Positions 18,496 through 26,766 of a DNA stretch of 64,000 nt are shown in pieces; within the stretch, counting starts at the first letter, position 1, and each line of letters starts with the position of its first letter. Both the position numbers and the translations under genes were made by a program. The stretch comes from Cellulomonas terrae (GTDB lineage: Bacteria > Actinomycetota > Actinomycetes > Actinomycetales > Cellulomonadaceae). The stretch covers positions 1 to 64,000 of the forward strand of contig NZ_BJWH01000001.1 in NCBI RefSeq assembly GCF_007990265.1, written 5' to 3'. Below the pieces are notes generated by a model. It saw only the letters and a program-made list of their open reading frames with translations, did no database searches and was not told where the DNA came from.

Positions 18496-18948
18496 TCAGC
18501 TCCGACCGTCGTCGATCCTGGGGCGCTGCGACGCCACCTTCATCCAGCCCGCCATCTCCTCCTGCTCGATCGCCGTGACCCGCGCGGCGAGCTCCGCGTC
18601 CCGGCTGGTCGGGTCGCTGTAGGGCGCGGACTGCGTCCGGTAGAGCCGGCGCTCCGCCTCGACCGCCTCCCGGGCCTTGCTGAACCGCAGGTAGTTCTCC
18701 TGCCAGTGGAAGATGCTCCTGGCGCCCGTCAGGACGACGACGAGGGCTCCGAGCACCGCGGGCGGGACCGCGTCGTCCGGCCAGATCGCGGCACTGAGGG
18801 GGATGGAGGCCGCGAGCACGAGGAGGAGCGTCTCGCTTCCCTTGTACAGCTGTCGAGCTCGGATGGCGTGGCTGCGGTACCACGCGTAGCTCCCGTTCGC
18901 CAAGGACATCGCGTACCCGTCCTCGTCGGTCGGTCCTAGTGCGCTCAC
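18496..18948 (-). CDS. DUF4231 (SLATT-like) small membrane protein
   Basis: This 150-residue protein has an N-terminal A-W-Y-R-S-H-A-I-R-A-R-Q-L-Y helix, two closely spaced transmembrane helices (about 38-56 and 62-78), and a long charged C-terminal helix (about 80-150). This is the DUF4231 layout, related to the SLATT membrane domains that act as pore-forming effectors in nucleotide-signal defence systems. GTG 18948 was chosen because GGACGG lies upstream; an ATG at 18909 would lose 13 residues. It is divergent from the TIR gene pair, with 99 bases between starts. A role as membrane effector with the TIR proteins is inferred from context. Confidence 0.8.
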   Translation of the reverse strand: MSALGPTDEDGYAMSLANGSYAWYRSHAIRARQLYKGSETLLLVLAASIPLSAAIWPDDAVPPAVLGALVVVLTGARSIFHWQENYLRFSKAREAVEAERRLYRTQSAPYSDPTSRDAELAARVTAIEQEEMAGWMKVASQRPRIDDGRS

Positions 18949-19047
18949 CGTCGTCCGTCCCCACGCCCGCTCGTCGACGACGACGATCTTGCCAGTGTCG
19001 TCCTGCCGGGTGCCAGACTTGTCCCAGTACCGCCCCCGGAGGCAGCT

Positions 19048-19902
19048 GTGGCAGAGGTAGACGACTCCTCGCTCCGTCGAGTTCTCGTGGTCCTGTACAG
19101 CGACGGCGTGCAGTTCGCGATCGGGGTCGACTGGCCCGCGGCACAGACCCTCACCGCGATGGCTCGGGGCGTGATCGCCGCGATCGCCGCGCAGGAGCCT
19201 GAGCCGCTGGACGCGGACGTCGTGGCTGCCACCTGCGCGTTCTTCAGCTGGGACGCGGAGCAGCTGCCCTTCGGCACCACCGTCTCGCAGGTGCCCGAGC
19301 CGGGCGTGGTGATCGCCGTGGACACCCGGGGACGAGGCGACGACGGCGGTGGAGGCGGTCTGGTGCCGCTGCTCCGGCGGGCCCTGCTGCAGCACGAGAC
19401 GTACGGACCGAGAGTCAGACGCTTCCTGCGCAGTCCCGACGCCGTGCGCGAGCCCGCACCCCTGTTCCGTTTCGATGCGTTCGTCAGCTACTCCGCGCTC
19501 GACGGACCGCTGGCGGCCGGCCTCGTCCGCGAGCTCGGTGCGTCCGGGGTGGTGTGCTTCCTCGCGGAGATCGCACTGGCCGCCGGTCGTCTCTGGGCAG
19601 ACCAGCTGCATCGCGCGCTGCTGAGCTCACGGGCGGCCGTCATCCTCCTCACGCCCCGGTCCGTGCACAGCGAGTGGGTGCAGGTCGAGGCCGGAGCCAT
19701 GTGGGCTCTGGGGCGGCCCGTCCTGCCGACGCTGGCCGGTCTCGCACCGGCCGACGTGCCCGCCTCGGTACGGGCGCTCATGCCCGAGGACCTCGTGCTC
19801 GTCGCGCCGTCGTCGTCGTCGACCGACACCCCGGCAGAAGCACTCGCGAGGACGCTCGTCCCGCTCCTCCTCGGCATCCGGGAGACGGGAGACGGGGCAT
19901 GA
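19048..19902 (+). CDS. TIR-domain protein 1 (N-terminal unknown domain + TIR)
   Basis: This 284-residue protein has a C-terminal TIR domain (about 141-235). It starts F-D-A-F-V-S-Y-S (142-149) and keeps Glu214 in S-E-W-V-Q-V-E-A-G, the position of the catalytic glutamate of NAD-consuming TIRs. The N-terminal domain (1-135) is not recognised; residues 10-50 could form a beta-beta-alpha start like a ubiquitin-type fold, but this is weak. A block with W68, L73-P74 and Q81-V82-P83-x-P85-G86-V87 recurs at identical spacing in the next protein. The GTG follows GGAGG at five-base spacing. Its stop overlaps the second TIR gene (ATGA). Probable immune NADase or signal-producing sensor. Confidence 0.88.
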   Translation: MAEVDDSSLRRVLVVLYSDGVQFAIGVDWPAAQTLTAMARGVIAAIAAQEPEPLDADVVAATCAFFSWDAEQLPFGTTVSQVPEPGVVIAVDTRGRGDDGGGGGLVPLLRRALLQHETYGPRVRRFLRSPDAVREPAPLFRFDAFVSYSALDGPLAAGLVRELGASGVVCFLAEIALAAGRLWADQLHRALLSSRAAVILLTPRSVHSEWVQVEAGAMWALGRPVLPTLAGLAPADVPASVRALMPEDLVLVAPSSSSTDTPAEALARTLVPLLLGIRETGDGA

Positions 19903-20702
19903 AGCGGGACGTGTTCGTGGCCCAGTCCGACGGTCCGGCGCGGAACGCCGGCAGGTTCGCGATGCCGACCGGCATGAGGCTGCGCGAGCTCGTCGGAGCC
20001 GTGGCGAACCTCTACAACATCCAGGACTTCGCCGACGGCACCCGGATGTCGACGGACGCCGACGAGTACGACCTCTTCGCGTGGCACCTGCAACGCCTCC
20101 CCGGAACGGCACGGCTGGCCCAGGTCCCGCGGCCCGGAGTCATCCTCGCGGCGCACCGGGGCGCCGACCCGCAGGACGCCTGGGCGTCCGCGCTGCAGCT
20201 CCGGCGCAGCCTGGAGCAGGACGCCTCGTGGGAGCAGCGCTTCCACGACTTCCTCGACACGCCCGCGGCCCGCTGGCCCGCCGTCCCGCTGTGCGAGCAG
20301 GACCTGCTCGTGAGCCACGACGCCGACGACGAGGGCGTCGTGGCACAGATCGTCGACGAGCTCCGTGCCGCGTCGCTCACGTGCGTCGCGCTCGAGCGTC
20401 CGGGCGCGCACACGTCTCCCGCGGCCGACGGATGGCGCCGGGAGCTGGCACGGTCCGCGCTGCTCGTCTCCGTCATCGGACCGGCCGGGGTCGACAAGCC
20501 GGTCCTGCACCGTGAGGCCGGTGCCGCGTGGGCGCTGCGGCGCGCGATCGTGCCCGCCCTCATCGGCGTGCCCCCCGGCGCGCTCTCGTACCTCCTCTCC
20601 AGCTATCAGGTCAGGACCGTCGACACCCCCGAGGCACGGACCGCGCTCGCGTCCGAGCTCGCCGAGTTCATGGTCGGTGCGGCCGGTGGGATGGCCGACT
20701 GA
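19899..20702 (+). CDS. TIR-domain protein 2, divergent paralogue
   Basis: This 267-residue protein has the same two-part build as its upstream partner. The N-terminal domain (1-130) shares W62, L67-P68 and Q75-V76-P77-x-P79-G80-V81 at the same spacing. It is followed by a diverged TIR-like domain (about 134-226). The first strand reads L-L-V-S-H-D where partner 1 has F-V-S-Y-S, and the middle loop is altered. Glu206 in H-R-E-A-G-A-A-W-A-L aligns with catalytic Glu214 of partner 1. The ATG overlaps the upstream stop by four bases, so the two are made together and may form a heteromer. Paralogy with one conserved and one diverged active site is read directly from the sequences; the role in defence is inferred. 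Confidence 0.83.
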   Translation: MKRDVFVAQSDGPARNAGRFAMPTGMRLRELVGAVANLYNIQDFADGTRMSTDADEYDLFAWHLQRLPGTARLAQVPRPGVILAAHRGADPQDAWASALQLRRSLEQDASWEQRFHDFLDTPAARWPAVPLCEQDLLVSHDADDEGVVAQIVDELRAASLTCVALERPGAHTSPAADGWRRELARSALLVSVIGPAGVDKPVLHREAGAAWALRRAIVPALIGVPPGALSYLLSSYQVRTVDTPEARTALASELAEFMVGAAGGMAD

Positions 20703-20769
20703 CCCGAGGCGGCCCGTCTGCGGCGCACCGCCGACGGCCGCGGAGTCGCACGGCGCGCTTCAATGAGGC

Positions 20770-21735
20770 ATGGCCCCGGAACACTCACCCGCCGTCGAGC
20801 TCGAGGTCGGGTCCCGCACGGTGCGGATCTCCAACCCGGACCGCGTCTACTTCCCCGCCAGCGGCGCGACCAAGCTCGACCTCGCGCGCTACTACCTCGC
20901 CGTGGGCGACGGCATCGTGCGTGCGCTGTACGAGCGGCCGTGCATGCTGCACCGCTACCCGACGGGCGTCGCCGGCGAGAAGGTGCACCAGAAGCGGTTG
21001 CCGCGCGGCGCCCCGCCGTGGATGGAGACCGTGGAGCTCTTCTTCCCGCGCTTCGGCCGCACCGCCGACGAGCTGTGCGTGACCGAGCTGGCCCACGTGA
21101 TCTGGGCGGTGCAGATGTCGACCGTCGAGTTCCACCCGTGGAACAGCCGCCGGGGAGACACCGAACGACCCGACGAGTGGCGCATCGACCTCGACCCGAT
21201 GCCGGACTGCCCGTTCGACCGTGTGCGGCGCGTCGCACACGTGGCGCACGAGGTCCTGGACGAGCTGGGCGCGGTCGGCTGGCCGAAGACCTCCGGCGGC
21301 TCGGGCCTGCACGTCTACGTCCGGATCCCGCCCGAGCACGGCTTCGCGGACGTGCGACGGGCCGCACTCGCCTTCGCGCGGGAGGTCGAGCGCCGTGCAC
21401 CGGACGACGTCACCACGACGTGGTGGCGGCGCGACCGGGACCCCTCGCTCGTGTTCGTCGACTACAACCAGAACGCCCGCGACCACACGATCGCCTCGGC
21501 CTACTCGGTGCGCGGTACCTCGCAGGCCACCGTGTCGACGCCGCTGCGCTGGGACGAGATCGACGACGTCGACCCCCGCGACTGCACCCTGCACACGGTC
21601 CCCGCACGCTACGCCGAGCTCGGCGACCTCCACGCCGGCATCGACGACGCGGTGTTCGACCTGGCGCCGCTGCTGGCCTGGGCGGACCGCGACGAACGCG
21701 ACGGCGCACCGGCACCACCCGACGACGAGGAGTGA
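20770..21735 (+). CDS. LigD-type DNA polymerase/primase domain protein
   Basis: This 321-residue protein is a stand-alone polymerase domain of the LigD (archaeo-eukaryotic primase) family, which fills gaps during non-homologous end joining. It begins with the N-P-D-R-V-Y-F-P pattern. The metal-binding D-L-D pair is Asp140/Asp142 in R-I-D-L-D-P, the primer/nucleotide segment is T-S-G-G-S-G-L-H-V-Y-V, and a third acidic residue lies in V-F-V-D-Y-N-Q-N. Ligase and nuclease domains are absent and no Ku gene is nearby, so it must act with partners encoded elsewhere. The acidic C-terminus (about 300-321) is not conserved. The next element is a strong terminator. Confidence 0.93.
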   Translation: MAPEHSPAVELEVGSRTVRISNPDRVYFPASGATKLDLARYYLAVGDGIVRALYERPCMLHRYPTGVAGEKVHQKRLPRGAPPWMETVELFFPRFGRTADELCVTELAHVIWAVQMSTVEFHPWNSRRGDTERPDEWRIDLDPMPDCPFDRVRRVAHVAHEVLDELGAVGWPKTSGGSGLHVYVRIPPEHGFADVRRAALAFAREVERRAPDDVTTTWWRRDRDPSLVFVDYNQNARDHTIASAYSVRGTSQATVSTPLRWDEIDDVDPRDCTLHTVPARYAELGDLHAGIDDAVFDLAPLLAWADRDERDGAPAPPDDEE

Positions 21736-21753
21736 TCGCCTGGTCGCTCAACG

Positions 21754-21787
21754 ACGAAGGCCCGGACCATCAGGTCCGGGCCTTCGT
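21754..21787. terminator. Bidirectional terminator between polymerase gene and tRNA
   Basis: A perfect 15-bp stem (21754-21768 with 21773-21787) with a 4-base loop ends eight bases before the tRNA 3' end. It can stop plus-strand transcription of the polymerase gene and minus-strand transcription of the tRNA. Pyrimidine-rich sequence follows on the plus strand (TCTTCTTG). Confidence 0.85.
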
Positions 21788-21794
21788 CTTCTTG

Positions 21795-21868
21795 TAGCGG
21801 GGGCAGGATTTGAACCTGCGACCTCTGGGTTATGAGCCCAGCGAGCTACCGAGCTGCTCCACCCCGCG
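21795..21868 (-). tRNA. Initiator tRNA-fMet (CAT)
   Basis: The 74-base cloverleaf on the minus strand has a CAT anticodon in the loop CTCATAA. Its anticodon stem ends in three consecutive G:C pairs (GGG/CCC), the hallmark of initiator tRNA. The first acceptor pair is mismatched (C1 against T72), also typical of initiators. The T-arm reads GCAGG-TTCAAAT-CCTGC. The 3' CCA is not encoded. The pattern fits the usual actinobacterial tRNA-fMet. Confidence 0.95.
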
Positions 21869-21879
21869 TCGGTGGTTAC

Positions 21880-21908
21880 AACTTACCCCACCCCCCAGGG
21901 GGGACCAA
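21880..21908 (-). promoter_or_regulatory. Promoter of tRNA-fMet
   Basis: On the minus strand TTGGTC (21903-21908) and TAAGTT (21880-21885) are separated by 17 bases, and the tRNA begins about 11 bases after the -10 box. The spacer contains a CCCCCC-A-GGGGGG-type inverted repeat (21891-21903 on the plus strand). Confidence 0.65.
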
Positions 21909-21968
21909 ATCGCAGGTGCCCGGCCGGCGGTGGCGTACGTCACCTCCGCCGACCGGGCGCCCGTCGCG

Positions 21969-24953
21969 TCACTCGTCGAGCCGGGCCTCCGCCTCGAGGG
22001 CGGCCTGGACGGCCTGGTCGAGTCGCTGCTGCGCCTCGCCGTAGGCGGCGAAGTCGTTGCGTGCCAGCGCCGACTGGCTGTCCGCGATGGCCTCCTTCGC
22101 CTGCTGCAACGCCCGGTCGAGGTCGGCGCGGGCGGTCGTGTCCGTGCCGGTGTCGGTCGGAGGTGCGGTCGGTTCCGGCGTCGCCCCGTCCGTCGGCTCC
22201 TCGGTCGGTTCCTCCGTCGGGGGCGTGCCCGCGTCGGGGTCGGTCCCGGCGTCGCCGGCGTCGGCCCCCGAGTCCCCGCCGAACACCTGGTCGAGGGCAC
22301 CGTCGAGGGTGTCCGCGAACCCGATGTCGTCACCGAACGCGACGAGCACGCGCTGCAGCAGCGGGAACGTGGTGCCGGAGCGCGCCTGGACGTAGACCGG
22401 CTGCACGTACAGCAGGCCGCCGCCCATGGGCAGGGTCAGCAGGTTGCCGCGGACCACCTGCGAGTCGCCACGGCCGAGGATGTTCAGCTCGTTCGAGACG
22501 TCCGGGTCGGCGACGAAGTTGTTGTTCACCTGACCGGGGCCGGGCACCGTCGAGTCGCGTGGCAGCTCGAGCAGGCGCATCTTGCCGTAGTCCTCGGACG
22601 GCTTCCCGTCCTCGTTCCCGGCCTCCGCGTCGACCGCCAGGTACCCCGTCAGCACGTTGCGTGCGTTCGTGCCGGTCGGGATGAACGACGACATCAGCGA
22701 GAAGCTGGCCTCGTCCTGGTCGGGCATCCGCAGCGTCAGGTAGTACGGGGGCTGCGGCACGGCGACGCTGCTGGTGGGGTCGTTCGGGTTGGCCCAGAAG
22801 TCGTTGCCGGAGAAGAACTGTCCGGCGTTCGTCACGTGGTACCGGGCGAGCAGCGCGCGCTGCACCTTGAACAGGTCCTCGGGGTACCGCAGGTGGCTCA
22901 TCAGGCTGCCCTTGATCTCGGACAGCGGCTGCAGCGTGGACGGGAAGACCGAGTCCCAGGCCTTGAGGATCGGGTCCTCGGCGTCCCAGGCGTACAGCGT
23001 GACCGAGCCGTCGTAGGCGTCGACCGTGGCCTTCACCGAGTTGCGGATGTAGTTCGCGGTCTTGGGCTGGAGCGCCTGGACGGTCTCGGACGTCTCGGTC
23101 AGCGAGTCCGTCGTGGCGTCGTCGAGCGACCTCGGCTCCGAGTACGGGTACTGGTCCGACGTCGTGTAGCCGTCGACGATCCACACGACCTTCTTGTCCA
23201 CGACCGCCGGGTACGCGCGGCCGTCGAGCGTGAGGTACGGCGCGACCTTCTGGACACGGTCGCGCGGGTCGCGCTCGTAGAGGATCTGCGAGTCGCTGGT
23301 GACGCGGTCGGAGAAGAGGATCTGCTCCGAGCCGAACTTCAGCGCGTAGAGCAGCTTGTTCAGCGGGTTGCCGATCGACGGGCCGGCGGAGACGTCCTGC
23401 GTCGGGAAGGTGCTGTTGACGGCACCCTCCGAGTCGTCGGCCGGGTAGTCGAGCTCCCACGGCTCCGCCCCCTCGGGGGCGCCCACGATCGAGTACAGCG
23501 GAGCCTTCGGGCTGAAGTAGATGCGCGGCTCGTACTCGCCCATCTGCCCCTGCGACGGGATGCCCTGCTCCCAGAAGGCGGGCGCTCCACGCCCCGCGGT
23601 CGTGTTCCCGTAGGCGGCGACGACGCCGTAGCCGTGGGTGTAGACCGTGGTGTCGTTGGTCCAGTTGCGCTGCTGCGCGTCCAGTCCCTCGAGCGAGAGC
23701 TCGCGGACGGCGATCACGGTGTCGCGGCTCTCCCCGTCGATCTCGTACCGGTCGACCGACAGCGAGTCGGGGAAGTCGTAGAACGCACGGATCTGCTCGA
23801 GCTGCTTGAACGACGGGCTGACGATCTGCGGGTCGAGGAGCCGGATCGAGGCCGTGGTGTCGGCGTCGGAGCGCAGGGCCCCTGCCTCGGCCGTGACCTC
23901 GGCGTCGTACTCCGTCTTCTCGACGTCCTGCAGGTCGTACGCGTCGAGGGTGGCGTCGATGTTGCGACCGATGAACTCGGCCTCGGCGTCCTGCTGGTTC
24001 GGCTGCACCTGGAAGCGCTGGACGACGGCGGGGTAGACGCCGCCGACGGCCACGGCCGCCACCACCATCAGCCCGACGCCGATGGCGGGCAGCCGCCAGT
24101 TGCCGCGGATCGCCGTGACGATGAACATCACCGCGACGAAGATCGCGATGCCCGCCAGGATCGCCTTCGACGGGATGACGGCGTGCACGTCCGTGAACGA
24201 CGCGCCCGCGAACTTGCGGCCCGTCTTGGTCAGGATCGAGAACCGGTCCAGCCAGTAGCTCGCGGCGATGAGCAGCATGAGCACGGCGGCGATGACCGAC
24301 AGCTGGACGCGCGCCGCCTTGGTGGTGCGAGGGGCACCGCCGCGCTGACCGCCGACCCGCAGCCCGCCGTAGAGGTACTGCGTGGCCAGCGCGCCGATGC
24401 CGGAGAGCACGACGACCGCCATGAGGAACGAGACGACGAAGCGCAGGCCCGGCAGCGTGAAGAGGTAGAAGCCCAGGTCGATGCCGTACTGGGGGTCGGT
24501 CTTGCCGACCTCTCCCCCGTGCAGCCACAGCTGGACGGTCTGCCACTGCTGCGACGCGGCGGCACCGGCGAACAGGCCCAGGACGGCGGGGCCGACGATC
24601 ATGACCAGGCGGCGCAGCGGCTCGATGGCCTCGCGGTACTGGTCGAGGTTCGCCTGCTCCTGCGTCGAGGGCGCGTACACGGGACGCGACCGGTAGCCGA
24701 AGTTCAGGCTCCACCACACCGCGCCGCCCATGACGAGGAAGCCGAGCGCGAACAGGATCGCGCGCGTGCCCCACTCGGTGCGGATCACGTTGCCGAACCC
24801 GAGCTGCTGGTACCAGAGGACCTCGGTCCACACCTGGGCCAGGATCAGGACGACGACGACGAGCACCCCGAGGATGACGAGCGTGGGGGCGAGCGCTCCG
24901 CGGCGGCGTGGGCGTGCCGGGCTCGGGCGGGGCGGCGGGCTTCCGAAGGTCAC
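21969..24953 (-). CDS. UPF0182 family large membrane protein
   Basis: This 994-residue protein has about seven transmembrane helices in its first 320 residues. A large extracytoplasmic region follows (about 330-900), containing the family landmarks N-I-D-A-T-L-D-A-Y-D, W-T-N-D-T-T-V-Y-T-H-G-Y-G-V-V and P-P-Y-Y-L-T-L-R-M-P. The C-terminal 90 residues are a Thr/Pro/Asp-rich linker and a charged helix, which vary between species. UPF0182 is widespread in actinobacteria and its function is unknown. GTG 24953 fits the proline-rich N-terminus; GAGGA lies ten bases upstream. It is divergent from a PPA1309 gene, a common actinobacterial arrangement. Confidence 0.93.
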   Translation of the reverse strand: MTFGSPPPRPSPARPRRRGALAPTLVILGVLVVVVLILAQVWTEVLWYQQLGFGNVIRTEWGTRAILFALGFLVMGGAVWWSLNFGYRSRPVYAPSTQEQANLDQYREAIEPLRRLVMIVGPAVLGLFAGAAASQQWQTVQLWLHGGEVGKTDPQYGIDLGFYLFTLPGLRFVVSFLMAVVVLSGIGALATQYLYGGLRVGGQRGGAPRTTKAARVQLSVIAAVLMLLIAASYWLDRFSILTKTGRKFAGASFTDVHAVIPSKAILAGIAIFVAVMFIVTAIRGNWRLPAIGVGLMVVAAVAVGGVYPAVVQRFQVQPNQQDAEAEFIGRNIDATLDAYDLQDVEKTEYDAEVTAEAGALRSDADTTASIRLLDPQIVSPSFKQLEQIRAFYDFPDSLSVDRYEIDGESRDTVIAVRELSLEGLDAQQRNWTNDTTVYTHGYGVVAAYGNTTAGRGAPAFWEQGIPSQGQMGEYEPRIYFSPKAPLYSIVGAPEGAEPWELDYPADDSEGAVNSTFPTQDVSAGPSIGNPLNKLLYALKFGSEQILFSDRVTSDSQILYERDPRDRVQKVAPYLTLDGRAYPAVVDKKVVWIVDGYTTSDQYPYSEPRSLDDATTDSLTETSETVQALQPKTANYIRNSVKATVDAYDGSVTLYAWDAEDPILKAWDSVFPSTLQPLSEIKGSLMSHLRYPEDLFKVQRALLARYHVTNAGQFFSGNDFWANPNDPTSSVAVPQPPYYLTLRMPDQDEASFSLMSSFIPTGTNARNVLTGYLAVDAEAGNEDGKPSEDYGKMRLLELPRDSTVPGPGQVNNNFVADPDVSNELNILGRGDSQVVRGNLLTLPMGGGLLYVQPVYVQARSGTTFPLLQRVLVAFGDDIGFADTLDGALDQVFGGDSGADAGDAGTDPDAGTPPTEEPTEEPTDGATPEPTAPPTDTGTDTTARADLDRALQQAKEAIADSQSALARNDFAAYGEAQQRLDQAVQAALEAEARLDE

Positions 24954-25073
24954 GGCGTAGCAGTCCTCGTCGTCGGCAACAGGTGAGCACAGAACAGGCG
25001 ACGAGCACAGGACGCCGCCACTCGCACGGGAGAACGTGCCGGTCGAGGCACAGGTTCCCACAGGAATGCGACG

Positions 25074-25628
25074 ATGGAGCCCGTGAGCGAACCCTCCCCC
25101 GACCTGGCCGCGCTGGCCGACTCCGTCCGCGAGATCGAGCACCACGTCGGCGAGGCCGGGTGGGACGGCCCCGTGCGGGTGTTCGCGCTGGTCCGCACGC
25201 AGGAGATGCTGCGCACCGAACCCGGCCTCGCCGCCCGGCTCGACCCTTCCGTCCTGGTCTCCGCCCGCGAGCAGCCGTGGCACCTCACGTCGGTCGAGCA
25301 GGAGGAGCTGCCCGTCGCGCCGGACCTGGAGACGCTGCTCGCCGGTCTGTCGTGGCCGTCGACGGTGGACGGCATGGCGGTCTCCGTCGAGCGCGTCGTG
25401 CTCCCGCCGGCCGCCGAGGAGGCGATGCCGCAGGACACCGACGCGGCACTGGAGTACCTGCTCGCGCACCCCGAGCGCCAGGACGTGCGGCTGGTCGTGG
25501 GCGCGCTGCGCGACGGCCCGTCCTGGTGCGCGGTGCGCAGCCGCGCGAACGACACCGCCGAGCAGGTCGGTCAGGGCCCGGACCTCGTACCCGGGCTGGT
25601 CGCGGCGGTCCGGTCGACGCTCGACTAG
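25074..25628 (+). CDS. PPA1309-family protein
   Basis: This 184-residue soluble protein is of the PPA1309 family. It shows V-R-E-I-E-H-H-V-G-E-A-G-W-D (about 18-31), the conserved L-V-R-T-Q-E-M-L, and a central L-P-x-D-x-x-L-E-x-L-L-A-G-L-S-W-P block. The function is unknown. It is consistently next to UPF0182 and PDZ/Lon-like protease genes in actinobacteria. Here it is divergent from the former and overlaps the 3' end of the latter by four bases on the opposite strand. The ATG at 25074 is used; an in-frame GTG lies three codons further in. Confidence 0.88.
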   Translation: MEPVSEPSPDLAALADSVREIEHHVGEAGWDGPVRVFALVRTQEMLRTEPGLAARLDPSVLVSAREQPWHLTSVEQEELPVAPDLETLLAGLSWPSTVDGMAVSVERVVLPPAAEEAMPQDTDAALEYLLAHPERQDVRLVVGALRDGPSWCAVRSRANDTAEQVGQGPDLVPGLVAAVRSTLD

Positions 25629-26737
25629 GTCGTGCAGGTCGGCAGGTCGTCGGCCGTGCCGGCGCCGATCGCCGTGATCGCCTCGCGCGCCTCGTGCAGG
25701 GTCTCGACGCGCACCGCGCGCAGACCGTCGGGCACGTGGTCGACGACCTCGTCGCAGTTCGCGGCCGGGGCGAGGAACCACGTCGCACCGTCGCGCACCG
25801 CGCCGGCGAGCTTCTGCCGGATGCCGCCGATGGGACCGACCTCGCCGGTGACGTCGATGGTGCCGGTCCCCGCGATGTCCTTGCCGTTCGCCTCGTCCTC
25901 GGGGGTCATCTTGTCGATGATGCCGAGCGCGAACATGGTCCCGGCGCTGGGGCCGCCGATGTCGTCGATGCTGATGGTCACGTCGACCGGCATGTCGAAC
26001 GCCGGGTCGATGAACACGCCGATCTGCGCACCGCCGTCGGGCTTCTCCGTCGTCACGACCGGGATCTCGACCGACTGCCCGTGGCGACGGACGGTCAGGG
26101 TCACGGTGTCCCCGGCGTCCACCTCACCCAGCAGCCCGATCAGCCCCTGGTAGTCGGGCACGGCCGTGCCGTCGAGGGCGACGATGACGTCCCCCTCCTC
26201 GACCTTGCCCTCCGCGTCGGACCCCTCGACCGTGCCGGCGACGACGAGCGTCGCGGGGACGTCGTAGCCGAGCTCGGTGAGCGCGGCCACGGCCGCGTTC
26301 TCCTGCGAGGAGACCATCTCGGCGGTGTTCGACTCGTCGATCTCGTCCTGCGTCCGGTCCGGCGGGTAGAGCAGCTCGACCGGCTGGACGACGGCCCACG
26401 GCGAGAGCCAGCCCCGCAGGACGCCCACGACGCTCGACGGGAACCCAGGCCCACCGGTGCCCGACACGGTGGTCAGGCGCAGCTCGCCGGTCGACTCGAA
26501 CGTCTCCGCCCCGGAGATCTGGATGAGCGGCGTGCCGTCGTGCTCGCCCAGCACGTCGCGCGTGGGTCCGGGGCTGCTGATCGCGTACGGCACGGGAAGC
26601 ACCACGAGGACGGCGAGGAGCAGCGCGGTGACCATCATGCCGATCGAGAGGGTGAGCGACCGAGGGCTGATGCGGTCGGGCTGCGCCTGGTCGTCGTCGA
26701 CGGCGAAGGGCGAGGTGGGCTGGTCGAGCACCCCCAC
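25625..26737 (-). CDS. PDZ / Lon-like serine protease (YlbL type)
   Basis: This 370-residue membrane-anchored protease has a transmembrane helix (about 30-52), a PDZ domain (about 150-230, with V-E-E-G-D-V-I-V-A-L-D-G), and a C-terminal Lon-type proteolytic domain. Ser264 in G-G-P-S-A-G-T and Lys309 in G-G-I-R-Q-K-L form the Ser-Lys dyad. YlbL-like proteins are thought to degrade regulatory or envelope substrates. GTG 26737 was selected because a GGGGG site lies five bases upstream; GTG 26731 is a second option. The NAD-dependent epimerase-like gene upstream on the same strand ends 29 bases before this start, so the two may be co-transcribed. Confidence 0.92.
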   Translation of the reverse strand: MGVLDQPTSPFAVDDDQAQPDRISPRSLTLSIGMMVTALLLAVLVVLPVPYAISSPGPTRDVLGEHDGTPLIQISGAETFESTGELRLTTVSGTGGPGFPSSVVGVLRGWLSPWAVVQPVELLYPPDRTQDEIDESNTAEMVSSQENAAVAALTELGYDVPATLVVAGTVEGSDAEGKVEEGDVIVALDGTAVPDYQGLIGLLGEVDAGDTVTLTVRRHGQSVEIPVVTTEKPDGGAQIGVFIDPAFDMPVDVTISIDDIGGPSAGTMFALGIIDKMTPEDEANGKDIAGTGTIDVTGEVGPIGGIRQKLAGAVRDGATWFLAPAANCDEVVDHVPDGLRAVRVETLHEAREAITAIGAGTADDLPTCTT

Positions 26738-26766
26738 ATCATCCCCCGGCTCGGCACCCGTCCCGT

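Noticed and set aside
18496..20702. Classical Thoeris or CBASS system
   Set aside because: No ThsA-type SIR2/SLOG protein and no CD-NTase are encoded beside the TIR genes, so those labels do not fit.
21754..21868. tRNA-associated integration site (att) for a mobile element
   Set aside because: No integrase, no duplicated tRNA 3' end and no element boundary were seen on either side of the tRNA-fMet gene.
21810..24986. A plus-strand 1058-codon open frame across the UPF0182 region
   Set aside because: It is antisense to a well-recognised membrane protein gene, has biased composition and starts inside the tRNA gene.
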